The translations under genes and the position numbers were made by a program. Of a stretch of 17,100 nt of DNA, positions 1 to 6,829 are shown piece by piece. This DNA comes from Firmicutes bacterium UBA4975 (lineage in GTDB: Bacteria > Bacillota > Proteinivoracia > UBA4975), in contig DGZR01000090.1 of NCBI GenBank assembly GCA_002397155.1, forward strand, positions 1 through 17,100. The letters are read 5' to 3'. The notes under the pieces were generated by a model that saw only the letters and a list, made by a program, of their open reading frames with translations, had not been told where the DNA came from and did not search any database. Position 1 is the first letter of the stretch. The number at the start of each line of letters is the position of its first letter.

Positions 1-25
1 TCAGGGTAATGCCTGCGTAGGTAAG
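1..25 (+). promoter_or_regulatory. TPP (thi-box) riboswitch, 3' end only
   Basis: The first bases match the conserved 3' strand of the thiamine pyrophosphate aptamer: GGGTAATGCC followed by TGCGTAGG, the usual GGGUAAUxCCxGCGUAGG block. The 5' half, with the CUGAGA core, lies before the window. It sits directly upstream of an intrinsic terminator and a thiamine transporter gene, as expected for transcription attenuation by TPP. Seen: the sequence block and its context. Inferred: ligand binding. Confidence 0.85.
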
Positions 26-38
26 GATTTTTTCACCA

Positions 39-68
39 GCGCGCGCCCTGCGCGCTTTTCTTTTTTCG
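39..68 (+). terminator. Riboswitch-controlled intrinsic terminator
   Basis: A GC-only stem (GCGCGC pairing with GCGCGC, loop of about 4 nt, bases 39-55) is followed by TTTTCTTTTTT. It lies between the TPP aptamer and thiT, so it is the likely expression platform: TPP bound means termination. A second small hairpin (GCCGGG/CCCGGC, 75-88) sits just before the Shine-Dalgarno sequence of thiT and might also affect initiation. Confidence 0.8.
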
Positions 69-106
69 CCGCAGGCCGGGTTCCCGGCAAAAGGAGGAAT
101 ACTAAA

Positions 107-898
107 TTGAAGTCACGTTTTACCACCCGCACTATAGTCGAAGCCGGCATGATGATTGCCCTCACCGCCCTCTTGGGCAGGGTGATCCTGTTTCGCGCCC
201 CCTTTGGGGGAAAGGTCACGGCAGGGAGCATGATTCCCTTGCTCCTCATCGCCATGCTGCGGGGGCCGGTAGTGGGCGTAATTGTGGGGGCGGCCTACGG
301 CATCATCAATTTTCTCATCGGCGGTTATCCCCCGGTGTCAATCATCCAATGGCTTTTGGACTACCCCCTGGCTTACGCGGGCCTTGGTGTGGCGGGCTTT
401 TTTTGGCTGCCGGGTATTCGGAAACTCATCGAAGGAAAAAGCCATGAGCCCCTTTTGCGGGCCCGGGCAATCGACCTGATTTTACCCCTGCTCGTCCTGG
501 TCCTCTCCACCCTGGCTTTTGCTTTGGCGACAGGAGGCTTTTTTGCCGACGTGCCCTTTGTCCAGGCCTTGGCCGCGGCCAATCTGGTCAAAAGCATCGA
601 ATACGGCGGCTTGGTCGCCCTGGCCTTTGCCCTGGTTTGGAATTTAAGCCGCCGGCTTTCTCGGGCCGCCTACTTTCTCCCCCTGGCCGGGGCCGTTACC
701 GGTATAAGTTTTCGCCTGCTCTGCCATTTCCTCTCTGGGCTGCTGTTTTTTGCCCACTATGCTCCCGAGGGCACGCCGGCCTGGCTTTATTCCCTGACTT
801 ACAACGCCCAGTACATGGTTCCAGAGATAATCATCAGCGGGTTTATCCTGGTCTACCTGGCGCCGACGGTAATGAGAGTTTTGCGAGAAAGAGCTTAA
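107..898 (+). CDS. thiT: Energy-coupled thiamine transporter ThiT (ECF S component)
   Basis: This is the substrate-binding membrane subunit of an ECF-type thiamine importer, which would work with the shared EcfA/A'/T energising module encoded elsewhere. The N-terminal part has the ThiT signature around KVTAGSMIPLLL, LRGP and GGYPP..I.QWLLDYPLA. The C-terminal part has the thiamine-pocket region with His207, Trp226, Tyr228, Tyr232 and Asn233 (CHFLSG, then W.YS..YN..Y..PE). The protein is 263 residues, longer than the roughly 180-residue characterised ThiT. The extra length is a hydrophobic insert at about residues 105-190 that may add two membrane helices. The start is TTG, chosen because AAGGAGG ends 9 nt upstream. 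The TPP riboswitch upstream independently supports the function. A terminator follows directly, so it is monocistronic. Confidence 0.9.
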   Translation: MKSRFTTRTIVEAGMMIALTALLGRVILFRAPFGGKVTAGSMIPLLLIAMLRGPVVGVIVGAAYGIINFLIGGYPPVSIIQWLLDYPLAYAGLGVAGFFWLPGIRKLIEGKSHEPLLRARAIDLILPLLVLVLSTLAFALATGGFFADVPFVQALAAANLVKSIEYGGLVALAFALVWNLSRRLSRAAYFLPLAGAVTGISFRLLCHFLSGLLFFAHYAPEGTPAWLYSLTYNAQYMVPEIIISGFILVYLAPTVMRVLRERA

Positions 899-914
899 AA
901 AAATGATCTATGAG

Positions 915-939
915 ACTCACCCCTCGGGGTGAGTTTTTT
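915..939 (+). terminator. Intrinsic terminator after thiT
   Basis: A perfect 9-bp stem (ACTCACCCC/GGGGTGAGT, 915-934) with a 2-nt loop as drawn is followed by six T. It separates thiT from cas6. Confidence 0.9.
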
Positions 940-977
940 GGGGGAACTTTGGACCTCCATTTGTCAGGGAAAAATAC

Positions 978-983
978 TATAAT
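978..983 (+). promoter_or_regulatory. Candidate -10 element upstream of cas6
   Basis: A perfect TATAAT lies in an AT-rich stretch 135 nt before cas6. No good -35 sits at 16-18 nt; TTGTCA at 961-966 is only 11 nt away. If used, the transcript has a leader of about 125 nt carrying two CTGTCGAA copies. Support is from the sequence motif only. Confidence 0.4.
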
Positions 984-992
984 GATTTGTGC

Positions 993-1010
993 CTGTCGAA
1001 AACTGTCGAA
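993..1010 (+). repeat. Tandem CTGTCGAA pair, 10-nt period
   Basis: CTGTCGAA occurs at 993-1000 and again at 1003-1010, exactly one helical turn apart, in the leader between the candidate promoter and cas6. It could be a regulator site or a remnant of cas or CRISPR leader DNA. No function can be shown from the sequence alone. Confidence 0.45.
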
Positions 1011-1117
1011 TTGGGTAGCACGCTTTTTTTGCAAATTAAAAGGATATGCTCTTTTTGTGACGAAATTAGCATTATGCACGAGGCACGCCCTTCACTAATA
1101 AAAGGGGGTTGGCATAG

Positions 1118-1879
1118 ATGCGTTTAAAACTTACTTTGCAGTGCAAACCAGATACGATTTTGCCTTATAATTACAACCACTATCTGTATAAGGCTGTGGC
1201 CAGGGCTGTTCACAATCCTTCTTCAATGGGTCAGAAACGGGACATGAATTCTTTTACCTTTTCCCAGCTCTATTTTGAGCAATACAGCATTTCCGCCAAT
1301 GGCATCCGCAACCTGGGCAAAAATGTTCAGTGGTACATTTCCTCAATCAAGACCTACTTTTTAGAGTCAATTCTCAAGGGACTAACCGACATTGGCACAG
1401 TATCCCTGGGCAATGTCAGTATGCCGGTGGCGGGAGTGGAAATCCTGGCCACCCCGGAAATTAACGAGGTCATGGAATTTTCCTGTATGTCCCCGATCAC
1501 CGTTACCTGCAATCTAGACGCTGACCAGGGGCACATGCGCTATGGCCGCATCGAGGACCACGATTTTACCGAAAAACTGCGCCAGGATCTCATCAATAAG
1601 CACTACCGGGTTTACGACTCCTTGCCCACCGACGACGACCTCACCTTTGAATTCAACGAGCGGTACATTTCCAATAAGCGCCGGGTCACCAGATTGATCG
1701 CTTTCAACGGCATCAAGATTTTGGGCTACATGATTCCCTTTCGGGTTAGCGGCAACCCGGAACTGATTCGAGTGGGCTACCACATGGGCTTTGGCAACAG
1801 AAATAACTGCGGTTTTGGCATGGTTAAAGTTTGGTATCCCCCCGCTTCCAGCGAAATTGCCGAAGACGACGCAGGTTAG
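1118..1879 (+). CDS. cas6: Cas6-family CRISPR endoribonuclease, orphan
   Basis: Cas6 is a metal-independent endoribonuclease that cuts CRISPR transcripts in the repeat to make crRNAs for type I and III effectors. The 253-residue protein fits the RAMP/ferredoxin-like Cas6 fold. The N-terminus has ILPYNYNHYLYKAV, the usual 'lPxnYxxxlxxaiY' segment, then FTFSQL at residues 46-51. His21 and His32 are candidates for the general acid/base. The C-terminus carries the glycine-rich loop G224-F-G...G232-F-G234, with Arg228 and Asn residues between, followed by a final beta strand. AAAGGGGG ends 9 nt before the ATG. Unusually, no other cas gene and no repeat array lie in the window, and both sides are closed by terminators, so it stands alone. 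It is visibly more AT-rich than its neighbours, especially its first 250 nt, which fits acquisition or a remnant of a lost locus. It may process arrays elsewhere in trans. Confidence 0.85.
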   Translation: MRLKLTLQCKPDTILPYNYNHYLYKAVARAVHNPSSMGQKRDMNSFTFSQLYFEQYSISANGIRNLGKNVQWYISSIKTYFLESILKGLTDIGTVSLGNVSMPVAGVEILATPEINEVMEFSCMSPITVTCNLDADQGHMRYGRIEDHDFTEKLRQDLINKHYRVYDSLPTDDDLTFEFNERYISNKRRVTRLIAFNGIKILGYMIPFRVSGNPELIRVGYHMGFGNRNNCGFGMVKVWYPPASSEIAEDDAG

Positions 1880-1896
1880 TCCGTTCTACCCTAAAA

Positions 1897-1928
1897 GCCC
1901 CGCCGGTCTTTTTCCGGGGGGGTTTTTT
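1897..1928 (+). terminator. Intrinsic terminator after cas6
   Basis: An imperfect GC stem (CCCCGCCGG pairing with CCGGGGGG through a bulge) with a T-rich loop is followed by TTTTTT, 18 nt after the cas6 stop. Confidence 0.75.
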
Positions 1929-1972
1929 CGCGGGTCGGGGGATTCTTCTCTTCCCCGGCAGGATTTCCGGGT

Positions 1973-1978
1973 TATAAT
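1973..1978 (+). promoter_or_regulatory. Candidate -10 element of alr
   Basis: TATAAT lies directly upstream of alr; the -35 region is weak. Initiation from this box would fall near 1985, which leaves about 29 nt of leader before the GTG at 2014 and argues against ATG 1984 as the start. Confidence 0.55.
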
Positions 1979-2013
1979 AGAGAATGAATCGGTGGCAAAA
2001 GGAGATGATTAGC

Positions 2014-3135
2014 GTGCTTAGGTATAGACCGACTTGGGCTGAGGTCAACTTGGGCAACCTGGCCTTTAATGTCCGAGGTTTTCGCAGCCATGTGCCCCAG
2101 CCCACCCGTTTGCTGGCGGTGGTAAAAGCCGATGGCTACGGCCACGGGGCGGTGGAAGTGGCCCGGGCGGCCCTGGGGGCCGGTGCCGATTGGCTTGCCG
2201 TTGCCCTGGTTGAAGAGGGGATCCGCCTGCGCCAGGAGGGCTTGGCCGCCCCGATTTTAATCCTGGGCTACCTGCCGCCCGAGTCCTTGTCGGCGGTCAT
2301 TCACTACCGGCTCACGCCGGGGATAACGGATCTGAACACCCTCCACCTCTTAGAAATCGAGGCTCAGCGCCAGCGAAGAAAAGTGGGCGTCCACCTCAAA
2401 GTAGACACCGGCATGGGGCGGCTGGGCCCCCGAGGAGATGAGGAGAGCCGGGATTTGGCAAACCGCCTTCTCGCCTCCACTAATCTGGAACTGGAGGGCA
2501 TTTACACCCACTTTGCTAGAGCCGACGAAGAAGATAAGAGCTTTACAACTCAGCAGTTGGATAAGTTTAAAAGAATAGTGGAAACAATAAGGAAAGAAAA
2601 ACCTCAGATAATCGCCCACTGCGCCAACAGCGCCGCCGCCATCGAAATCCCGGAAGCTTATTTTGACATGGTCCGGATCGGCATCAGTCTGTATGGTCTT
2701 TATCCCTCTCCGGAGGTCAGGCAGGTCCCTCCCCTAAAACCAGTCATGTCCCTCTATACCAGCATCGCCTTCATCAAGGAGGTTTCGGCGGGGACCCCCA
2801 TCAGCTACGGCGGCAATTATACCACTAAACGCCCCAGCCGCATCGCCACCCTACCCCTGGGCTATGCCGACGGCTACAAGCGGGTCTTGTCCGGCAAGCC
2901 GGACCTCTTGATCCAAGGCCGGCGGGTTCCCCAGGTAGGCCGGATTTGCATGGATTACTGCATGGTCGACGTCACAGATTTGCCCGAAGCGGGGGTGGGG
3001 GAGCCTGTCGTCGCCCTGGGCCGCCAAGGTCAGGAATATATTTCCGCTGACGAACTGGGTCTCTTGGCCGACACCAACAGTTACGAAACTCTCTGCTCAA
3101 TATCTGCCAGAGTGCCCCGGTATTACAGATATTAG
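2014..3135 (+). CDS. alr: Alanine racemase
   Basis: This PLP-dependent cytoplasmic enzyme interconverts L- and D-alanine for peptidoglycan synthesis. The N-terminal TIM barrel opens with YRPTWAEVNLGNLAFNV and carries the PLP lysine Lys38 in AVVKADGYGHG. RIGISLYGLYP and the second catalytic base Tyr265 (ISYGGNYTTKRPSR), then LPLGYADGY and GRICMDYCMVD, are all standard Alr motifs. With GTG 2014 the protein is 373 residues, a normal length. In-frame ATGs at 1984 and 2005 exist, but the Shine-Dalgarno AAAAGGAG (1997-2004) spaces correctly (9 nt) only to GTG 2014, and family members begin at this point. The ndoAI-ndoA pair follows, as in Bacillus, but with its own promoter starting 2 nt after the stop. 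Confidence 0.95.
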   Translation: MLRYRPTWAEVNLGNLAFNVRGFRSHVPQPTRLLAVVKADGYGHGAVEVARAALGAGADWLAVALVEEGIRLRQEGLAAPILILGYLPPESLSAVIHYRLTPGITDLNTLHLLEIEAQRQRRKVGVHLKVDTGMGRLGPRGDEESRDLANRLLASTNLELEGIYTHFARADEEDKSFTTQQLDKFKRIVETIRKEKPQIIAHCANSAAAIEIPEAYFDMVRIGISLYGLYPSPEVRQVPPLKPVMSLYTSIAFIKEVSAGTPISYGGNYTTKRPSRIATLPLGYADGYKRVLSGKPDLLIQGRRVPQVGRICMDYCMVDVTDLPEAGVGEPVVALGRQGQEYISADELGLLADTNSYETLCSISARVPRYYRY

Positions 3136-3136
3136 C

Positions 3137-3166
3137 TTGACAGGGGCAGAGCCGGTAAAATATAAT
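3137..3166 (+). promoter_or_regulatory. Consensus sigma-A promoter of ndoAI-ndoA
   Basis: A perfect -35 TTGACA (3137-3142) and a perfect -10 TATAAT (3161-3166) are separated by 18 nt. It begins right after the alr stop and drives the antitoxin-toxin pair, leaving a leader of about 65 nt. Confidence 0.85.
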
Positions 3167-3196
3167 GTTTCTATACGCCTATATGTACAAGTCTGC

Positions 3197-3211
3197 TATA
3201 CTTTTGGTATA
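3197..3211 (+). promoter_or_regulatory. Inverted repeat, possible autoregulatory operator
   Basis: TATAC-N5-GTATA lies in the leader between the consensus promoter and the ndoAI start. Ribbon-helix-helix antitoxins often bind such short palindromes to repress their own operon, so this is a candidate site. Only the palindrome is seen; binding is inferred. Confidence 0.35.
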
Positions 3212-3237
3212 TGGCAATACTACCAGGGGGTGTCACC

Positions 3238-3510
3238 GTGGCTCAAACTAAACGGATAATGATTTCTCTCCCCAATGCGCTTTTGCAAGAGGTGGACGGC
3301 ATAGTCAGCGCGGAAAAGATTAACCGCAGTTACCTGATCCGTGAGGCCATGTGCCTGTATATATCCGAAATGCGAAAACGCCAGATCCGGGAAAAGCTTC
3401 AAGAGGGCTATGTCGAGATGTCCAGGATCAATCTGTTCTTGGCCAACGAAGCGGTGCAGGCAGAAAATGAGGCTGTGGAGACAATTGAGTCAATGGTGAG
3501 CGGAGTGTGA
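3238..3510 (+). CDS. ndoAI: Antitoxin EndoAI/MazE, ribbon-helix-helix (CopG) type
   Basis: This is the antitoxin that binds and inhibits the NdoA/MazF ribonuclease encoded 4 nt downstream. The 90-residue product has an N-terminal RHH DNA-binding domain (RIMISLPNALLQEVDG..., then NRSYLIREAMCLYI). A conserved C-terminal toxin-binding tail follows, with RKRQIREKLQEGYVEMSRIN, LFLANEA and ending in MVSGV. This closely matches the layout and length of Bacillus EndoAI. The start is GTG 3238, preceded by AGGGGGTG with about 6 nt spacing; an upstream in-frame ATG (3211) lacks a ribosome site and falls inside the candidate operator. Confidence 0.93.
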   Translation: MAQTKRIMISLPNALLQEVDGIVSAEKINRSYLIREAMCLYISEMRKRQIREKLQEGYVEMSRINLFLANEAVQAENEAVETIESMVSGV

Positions 3511-3514
3511 GGGC

Positions 3515-3865
3515 ATGAACGTAAAGCGAGGCGACGTGTTCTTTGCTGACCTCAGCCCGGTGGTGGGCTCTGAGCAGGGAGGAGTGCGTCCGGTTTTGGT
3601 CATTCAAAATGACGTGGGCAATAAGTACAGTCCCACGGTGATTGTGGCGGCAATTACCTCCCAGATTCAAAAGGCTAAACTGCCGACCCACGTGGAGATA
3701 ACCGCCAAAGAACATAGCTTGGACCGGGACTCGGTTGTGCTGCTGGAACAGATCCGCACGATTGACAAACAGCGCCTCAATGAACGAGTGACCCATCTGG
3801 CCCCGGAACTGATGAAGCGGGTCGAAGAAGCCCTGCAGATAAGCTTGGGCTTGATTGACTTTTAG
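3515..3865 (+). CDS. ndoA: mRNA interferase EndoA/MazF toxin
   Basis: This is a sequence-specific, ribosome-independent endoribonuclease of the MazF/PemK family that cleaves mRNAs and is held inactive by the preceding antitoxin. The 116-residue protein has the hallmark N-terminus VKRGDVFFADLSPVVGSEQGGVRPVLVIQND. It continues with the TVIVAAITSQ core and SVVLLEQIRTIDK, which carries the conserved Gln-Ile-Arg segment. Length and sequence match the Bacillus EndoA type, which in B. subtilis cuts at UACAU; the same specificity here is inference. It is co-transcribed with ndoAI and followed by an intrinsic terminator. Confidence 0.95.
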   Translation: MNVKRGDVFFADLSPVVGSEQGGVRPVLVIQNDVGNKYSPTVIVAAITSQIQKAKLPTHVEITAKEHSLDRDSVVLLEQIRTIDKQRLNERVTHLAPELMKRVEEALQISLGLIDF

Positions 3866-3868
3866 CAT

Positions 3869-3892
3869 ACAGCTTTGCGGCTGTTTTTTTTT
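3869..3892 (+). terminator. Intrinsic terminator after ndoA
   Basis: A short stem ACAGC/GCTGT with a 6-nt loop is followed by an uninterrupted run of nine T, directly after the ndoA stop. Confidence 0.8.
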
Positions 3893-3926
3893 GCCGGGCA
3901 GGAAAACCCCGGCCTCTATTGAATAG

Positions 3927-3932
3927 TATAAT
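3927..3932 (+). promoter_or_regulatory. Candidate -10 element of the hydrolase operon
   Basis: TATAAT lies 45 nt before the first gene of the three-gene hydrolase operon. No convincing -35 is seen at standard spacing. It is the only promoter-like element between the ndoA terminator and 3978. Confidence 0.45.
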
Positions 3933-3977
3933 GTCTGACCAATCTTTTTTTTGCCTTTAATCAAGAGGAGGGGTTTT

Positions 3978-4688
3978 ATGGCAGTAATCGCCATAACATG
4001 CGGCCACAATTACCAAGAAGGATACAGCCACATTGCAGGAGGGTATATTGAAGCAGTTGAAGAGGCCGGCGGGTTGGCCGCCGTATTGCCGCCCACCCTT
4101 TCCCCGGGGGCCAGCCGGGACCTCCTTAGCCGGATGGACGGCTTGCTTCTCACCGGCGGCAACGACATCTTCCCCGGCCACTACAGCCAGCAGGCCAACC
4201 CGGACCTGGGCAAGCTCGATCCCCTGCGGGATGAACAAGAGTTTGCCCTGGCGCAAGAGGCCGTTAAAATGGGCTTGCCCATCCTCGGGATTTGCCGGGG
4301 CATGCAGGTGGCCAATGTCGCATTGGGCGGCAGCTTGCACCAGCACATCGGTTTTGCCCCGGGGGAGCTCCAACACCGGCAAAACGCCCCCAACTGGCAC
4401 CGCCAGCACGAAGTGGATATCCTGGAGGGCACCGGGCTGGCCAGCATTTTGGGCGCGGGAAAAATCCGGGTGAACAGCCTGCACCACCAGGCGGTGGACC
4501 GTGTGGCACCGGGCTTGCAGGTCAGCGCCGTCGCCCCGGATGGGATAATCGAAGCCCTGGAGGGTGCCGCGCCTTGGTTTTTGGGGGTGCAGTGGCACCC
4601 AGAAATGATGTTCAAGCGCTACCGAGAGTTCCTCCTCATCTTTCAGGCCTTTGTTTCAGCTTGCAGGGGAACGGGCAATGGGCACTAG
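3978..4688 (+). CDS. Gamma-glutamyl hydrolase-like protein, peptidase C26 / PuuD family
   Basis: This is a class I glutamine-amidotransferase-like hydrolase of the C26 family, whose members cut gamma-glutamyl amide bonds (for example gamma-glutamyl-GABA or polyglutamate). The 236-residue protein shows the glycine-rich LLLTGGNDIFP loop. It has the nucleophile elbow GICRGMQ with Cys106 and the catalytic His207/Glu209 in VQWHPE, so the full Cys-His-Glu triad is present. The start is ATG 3978, chosen because AAGAGGAGGGG precedes it; an upstream in-frame start at 3951 has no ribosome site. Its end overlaps the next gene by 11 nt, indicating translational coupling with the P1 peptidase and asparaginase. 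The exact substrate cannot be read from the sequence. Confidence 0.88.
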   Translation: MAVIAITCGHNYQEGYSHIAGGYIEAVEEAGGLAAVLPPTLSPGASRDLLSRMDGLLLTGGNDIFPGHYSQQANPDLGKLDPLRDEQEFALAQEAVKMGLPILGICRGMQVANVALGGSLHQHIGFAPGELQHRQNAPNWHRQHEVDILEGTGLASILGAGKIRVNSLHHQAVDRVAPGLQVSAVAPDGIIEALEGAAPWFLGVQWHPEMMFKRYREFLLIFQAFVSACRGTGNGH

Positions 4689-5745
4689 GAAACGGCTGCG
4701 GCAGTGGGGCATCGCCCTGCCAGGCTTGCCCCCGGGACCCCTCAACGCCATCACCGATGTGCCGGGGGTGGAGGTTGGCCATTGCACCCTCATCCAAGGA
4801 GAATCTATTCGCACGGGGGTAACCGCCATTCTGCCCCACGGGGGCAACCTGTACCAGGAAAAAGTCCCGGCCGCCGTCGAGGTCATCAACGGGTTTGGCA
4901 AGGCGGTGGGGCTGAGCCAGATAGCTGAACTGGGCCAGATCGAAACCCCGATAATTCTCACCAATACCCTGAGCGTTGGGGCCGCCCTCGACGCCCTGGT
5001 CGAGTACAAGCTGGAACGCAACCCCCGGATAGGCCGGGAGCAGGCCACTGTCAACGGCGTCGTGGCCGAATGCAATGACGGCAAGCTCAACGACATCCGA
5101 GCCCGGGCCATCGGCCGGGAACAGGTGCGCGCCGCCATCGCCGCCGCCCACCGGGGGCTTCCCCTCGAGGGCAGTGTGGGGGCAGGGACCGGCATGACCT
5201 CCTTTGGCTGCAAGGGGGGGATTGGCACCAGCTCTCGCAAAGCCGAGGACTACACGGTAGGGGTCTTGGTCCTCAGCAATTTTGGCCTCTGGCCCCAGCT
5301 CAAAATCGCCGGGGTCCCCGTAGGCCGGCTGCTGGCTAGGCCCGCGGGCACGGAGGAAAAGGGCTCCATCGTCATGGTGGTGGCCACCGACGCTCCCCTG
5401 GACTCGCGGCAGCTCAAGCGAGTGGCCAAGCGGACGGGCTTTGGTCTGGCCCGCACCGGTTCGGTGGCGGGCCACGGCAGCGGCGATTACGCCCTGGCCT
5501 TTTCCACCGCCAACCGCCAGTCCGCCGATGAAACCGGCCTCATCAGCGCTTCCCGCTTGGCGGATTCCCGGCTCGGCCCTCTTTTTCAGGCCGCTGTCGA
5601 GGCCACCGAAGAGGCCATCCTCAATGCCCTATTTGTCGCCGACGACCTGGTTGGCCGGGAGGGCTATGTTTCCCCGGCTCTGCCAATAGCGTCGGTGTTG
5701 GAAACCCTGAATAACTACCATCCCGTGGACAAAGGAGAGGAATAA
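4678..5745 (+). CDS. P1 family (DmpA/BapA-type) self-processing aminopeptidase
   Basis: This is an N-terminal nucleophile hydrolase of the DmpA family, which releases N-terminal D-, L- or beta-amino acids from small peptides after autocleavage into alpha and beta chains. The 355-residue precursor starts with the typical ITDVPGVEVGHCT. It carries TNTLSVG, ECNDGKLNDIR and GSVGAGTGMTSFGCKGGIGT. The expected self-cleavage site is Gly229-Ser230 in KGSIVMVVATDAPL; Ser230 would become the N-terminal nucleophile of the beta chain. ATG 4678 is used because AGGGGA lies 8 nt before it. It overlaps the C26 gene and precedes an asparaginase by 4 nt, so all three are likely one transcript. There is no signal peptide, so it probably acts in the cytoplasm. 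The specificity (beta-alanyl, D-aminoacyl or other) is unknown. Confidence 0.9.
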   Translation: MGTRKRLRQWGIALPGLPPGPLNAITDVPGVEVGHCTLIQGESIRTGVTAILPHGGNLYQEKVPAAVEVINGFGKAVGLSQIAELGQIETPIILTNTLSVGAALDALVEYKLERNPRIGREQATVNGVVAECNDGKLNDIRARAIGREQVRAAIAAAHRGLPLEGSVGAGTGMTSFGCKGGIGTSSRKAEDYTVGVLVLSNFGLWPQLKIAGVPVGRLLARPAGTEEKGSIVMVVATDAPLDSRQLKRVAKRTGFGLARTGSVAGHGSGDYALAFSTANRQSADETGLISASRLADSRLGPLFQAAVEATEEAILNALFVADDLVGREGYVSPALPIASVLETLNNYHPVDKGEE

Positions 5746-5749
5746 GACG

Positions 5750-6763
5750 TTGGATGCTCAAGTTTTGGTTGAGGTGACCCGGGGCGCCTTGGTAGAAAAT
5801 CGGCACCGGGGCCATGCGGCGATTGTCGACTGGCGGGGTAAGTTGCTGTACAGCACCGGCGACCCGTACCATACTACCTTTTGGCGCAGTTCCGCCAAGC
5901 CCTTTCAGGCCCTGCCCATAGTCGAACTGGGGGCGGCGGACCGCTTTGGCATCACTCCCCGGGAGCTGGCAATCTTCTGCGCTTCCCATAACGGGGAGGC
6001 CTTTCACACCGAAACGGTCCTGGGGGTATTTGCCAAGATTGGCCGGGACCACTCCCTTTTGCAGTGCGGGGTTCACCCCCCTATTCACAAGGAGACCGCC
6101 CGGGCTATGCTCATCGCCGGCGAGGAACCCACTGTCCTCCATTCCAACTGTTCGGGAAAACATTCGGGCATGCTCACTTTAGCGACCCACCTGGACTTAG
6201 ATCCTGCCGGTTACCTCGATCCCAACCATCCTCTCCAGCAACTCATCCTGGACTACATCTCAGACATGACCGGCTATCCTCGGGGAGAAATCGCCATCGG
6301 CGTGGATGGCTGCGGGGTGCCCGTCCACGGCCTGCCCCTGTACAACATGTCCTGGGCGTACGCCCGCCTGGTCCGGCCCCAGGGGTTGGGCAAGGCCAGA
6401 GAAGAAGCCTGCGGCCGCATCACCCGGGCAATGCGAGAAAACCCCGAAATGATCAGCGGCACCGACGGTTTCTGCACCCGCCTCATGCAGGTGGGCGCCG
6501 GCTGCCTGGTTGCCAAGGGCGGCGCTGCCGGGGTTTACTGCCTCGGCTTAGTCGACCAAGGAATCGGCATCACCGTCAAGTGTGAAGACGGATCCAGCCG
6601 GGGCCGGGAACCCGTGGTCGTTGAGATCCTCAGCCAACTGGGCTACTTGTCCCCCGAACAAGTCGAGGAACTGAAGGATTTCCATCATCCGCAAAACATC
6701 AATCACCGCGGGGAAAAGTGCGGTGAAGTGCGCCCGGTAATTGAACTACAGGTCCAAGGGTAG
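5750..6763 (+). CDS. Asparaginase II family (ReAV-type) L-asparaginase
   Basis: This enzyme would hydrolyse L-asparagine to aspartate and ammonia. It belongs to the family of Rhizobium etli asparaginase ReAV, which is unrelated to E. coli AnsA/AnsB. The ReAV catalytic and metal residues are all present with about one residue offset: Ser47 and Lys50 (RSSAKPFQ), Ser79 (CASHNGE), Cys134 and Lys137 (NCSGKHSG) and Cys188 (DGCGVP). A probable second lysine is Lys256. At 337 residues it is of normal family length. The start is TTG, 9 nt after AAAGGAGAGG. It is the last gene of the operon with the C26 and P1 hydrolases. This context points to scavenging amide or peptide nitrogen; that role is inferred. 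Confidence 0.88.
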   Translation: MDAQVLVEVTRGALVENRHRGHAAIVDWRGKLLYSTGDPYHTTFWRSSAKPFQALPIVELGAADRFGITPRELAIFCASHNGEAFHTETVLGVFAKIGRDHSLLQCGVHPPIHKETARAMLIAGEEPTVLHSNCSGKHSGMLTLATHLDLDPAGYLDPNHPLQQLILDYISDMTGYPRGEIAIGVDGCGVPVHGLPLYNMSWAYARLVRPQGLGKAREEACGRITRAMRENPEMISGTDGFCTRLMQVGAGCLVAKGGAAGVYCLGLVDQGIGITVKCEDGSSRGREPVVVEILSQLGYLSPEQVEELKDFHHPQNINHRGEKCGEVRPVIELQVQG

Positions 6764-6783
6764 GCCCGGCGGCCTGCCCCGGG

Positions 6784-6810
6784 CTGCCGGGAATCATCCC
6801 CGGCAGTTTT
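6784..6810 (+). terminator. Hairpin with short T run, weak terminator
   Basis: A perfect 8-bp stem CTGCCGGG/CCCGGCAG (6784-6806) with a 7-nt loop is followed by only four T. It lies between the asparaginase and tex, so it may partly insulate the operon or allow read-through. Confidence 0.5.
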
Positions 6811-6829
6811 AGAAACAAGGAGGTTTCCC

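Noticed and set aside
940..1117. A CRISPR array or leader next to cas6
   Set aside because: No regularly spaced repeats of 24-40 nt are present; only the two 8-nt copies were found.
1984..2013. ATG 1984 or ATG 2005 as the alr start
   Set aside because: The first would lie at the predicted transcription start; the second abuts the Shine-Dalgarno sequence. GTG 2014 has proper spacing.
3428..4009. Minus-strand reading frame across ndoA and its terminator
   Set aside because: It crosses a clear terminator and promoter, and antisense coding is not supported by any motif.
4636..5475. Long minus-strand reading frame opposite the P1 peptidase
   Set aside because: Composition is a GC-rich antisense shadow with no recognisable family and no ribosome site; the plus-strand gene has full catalytic motifs.
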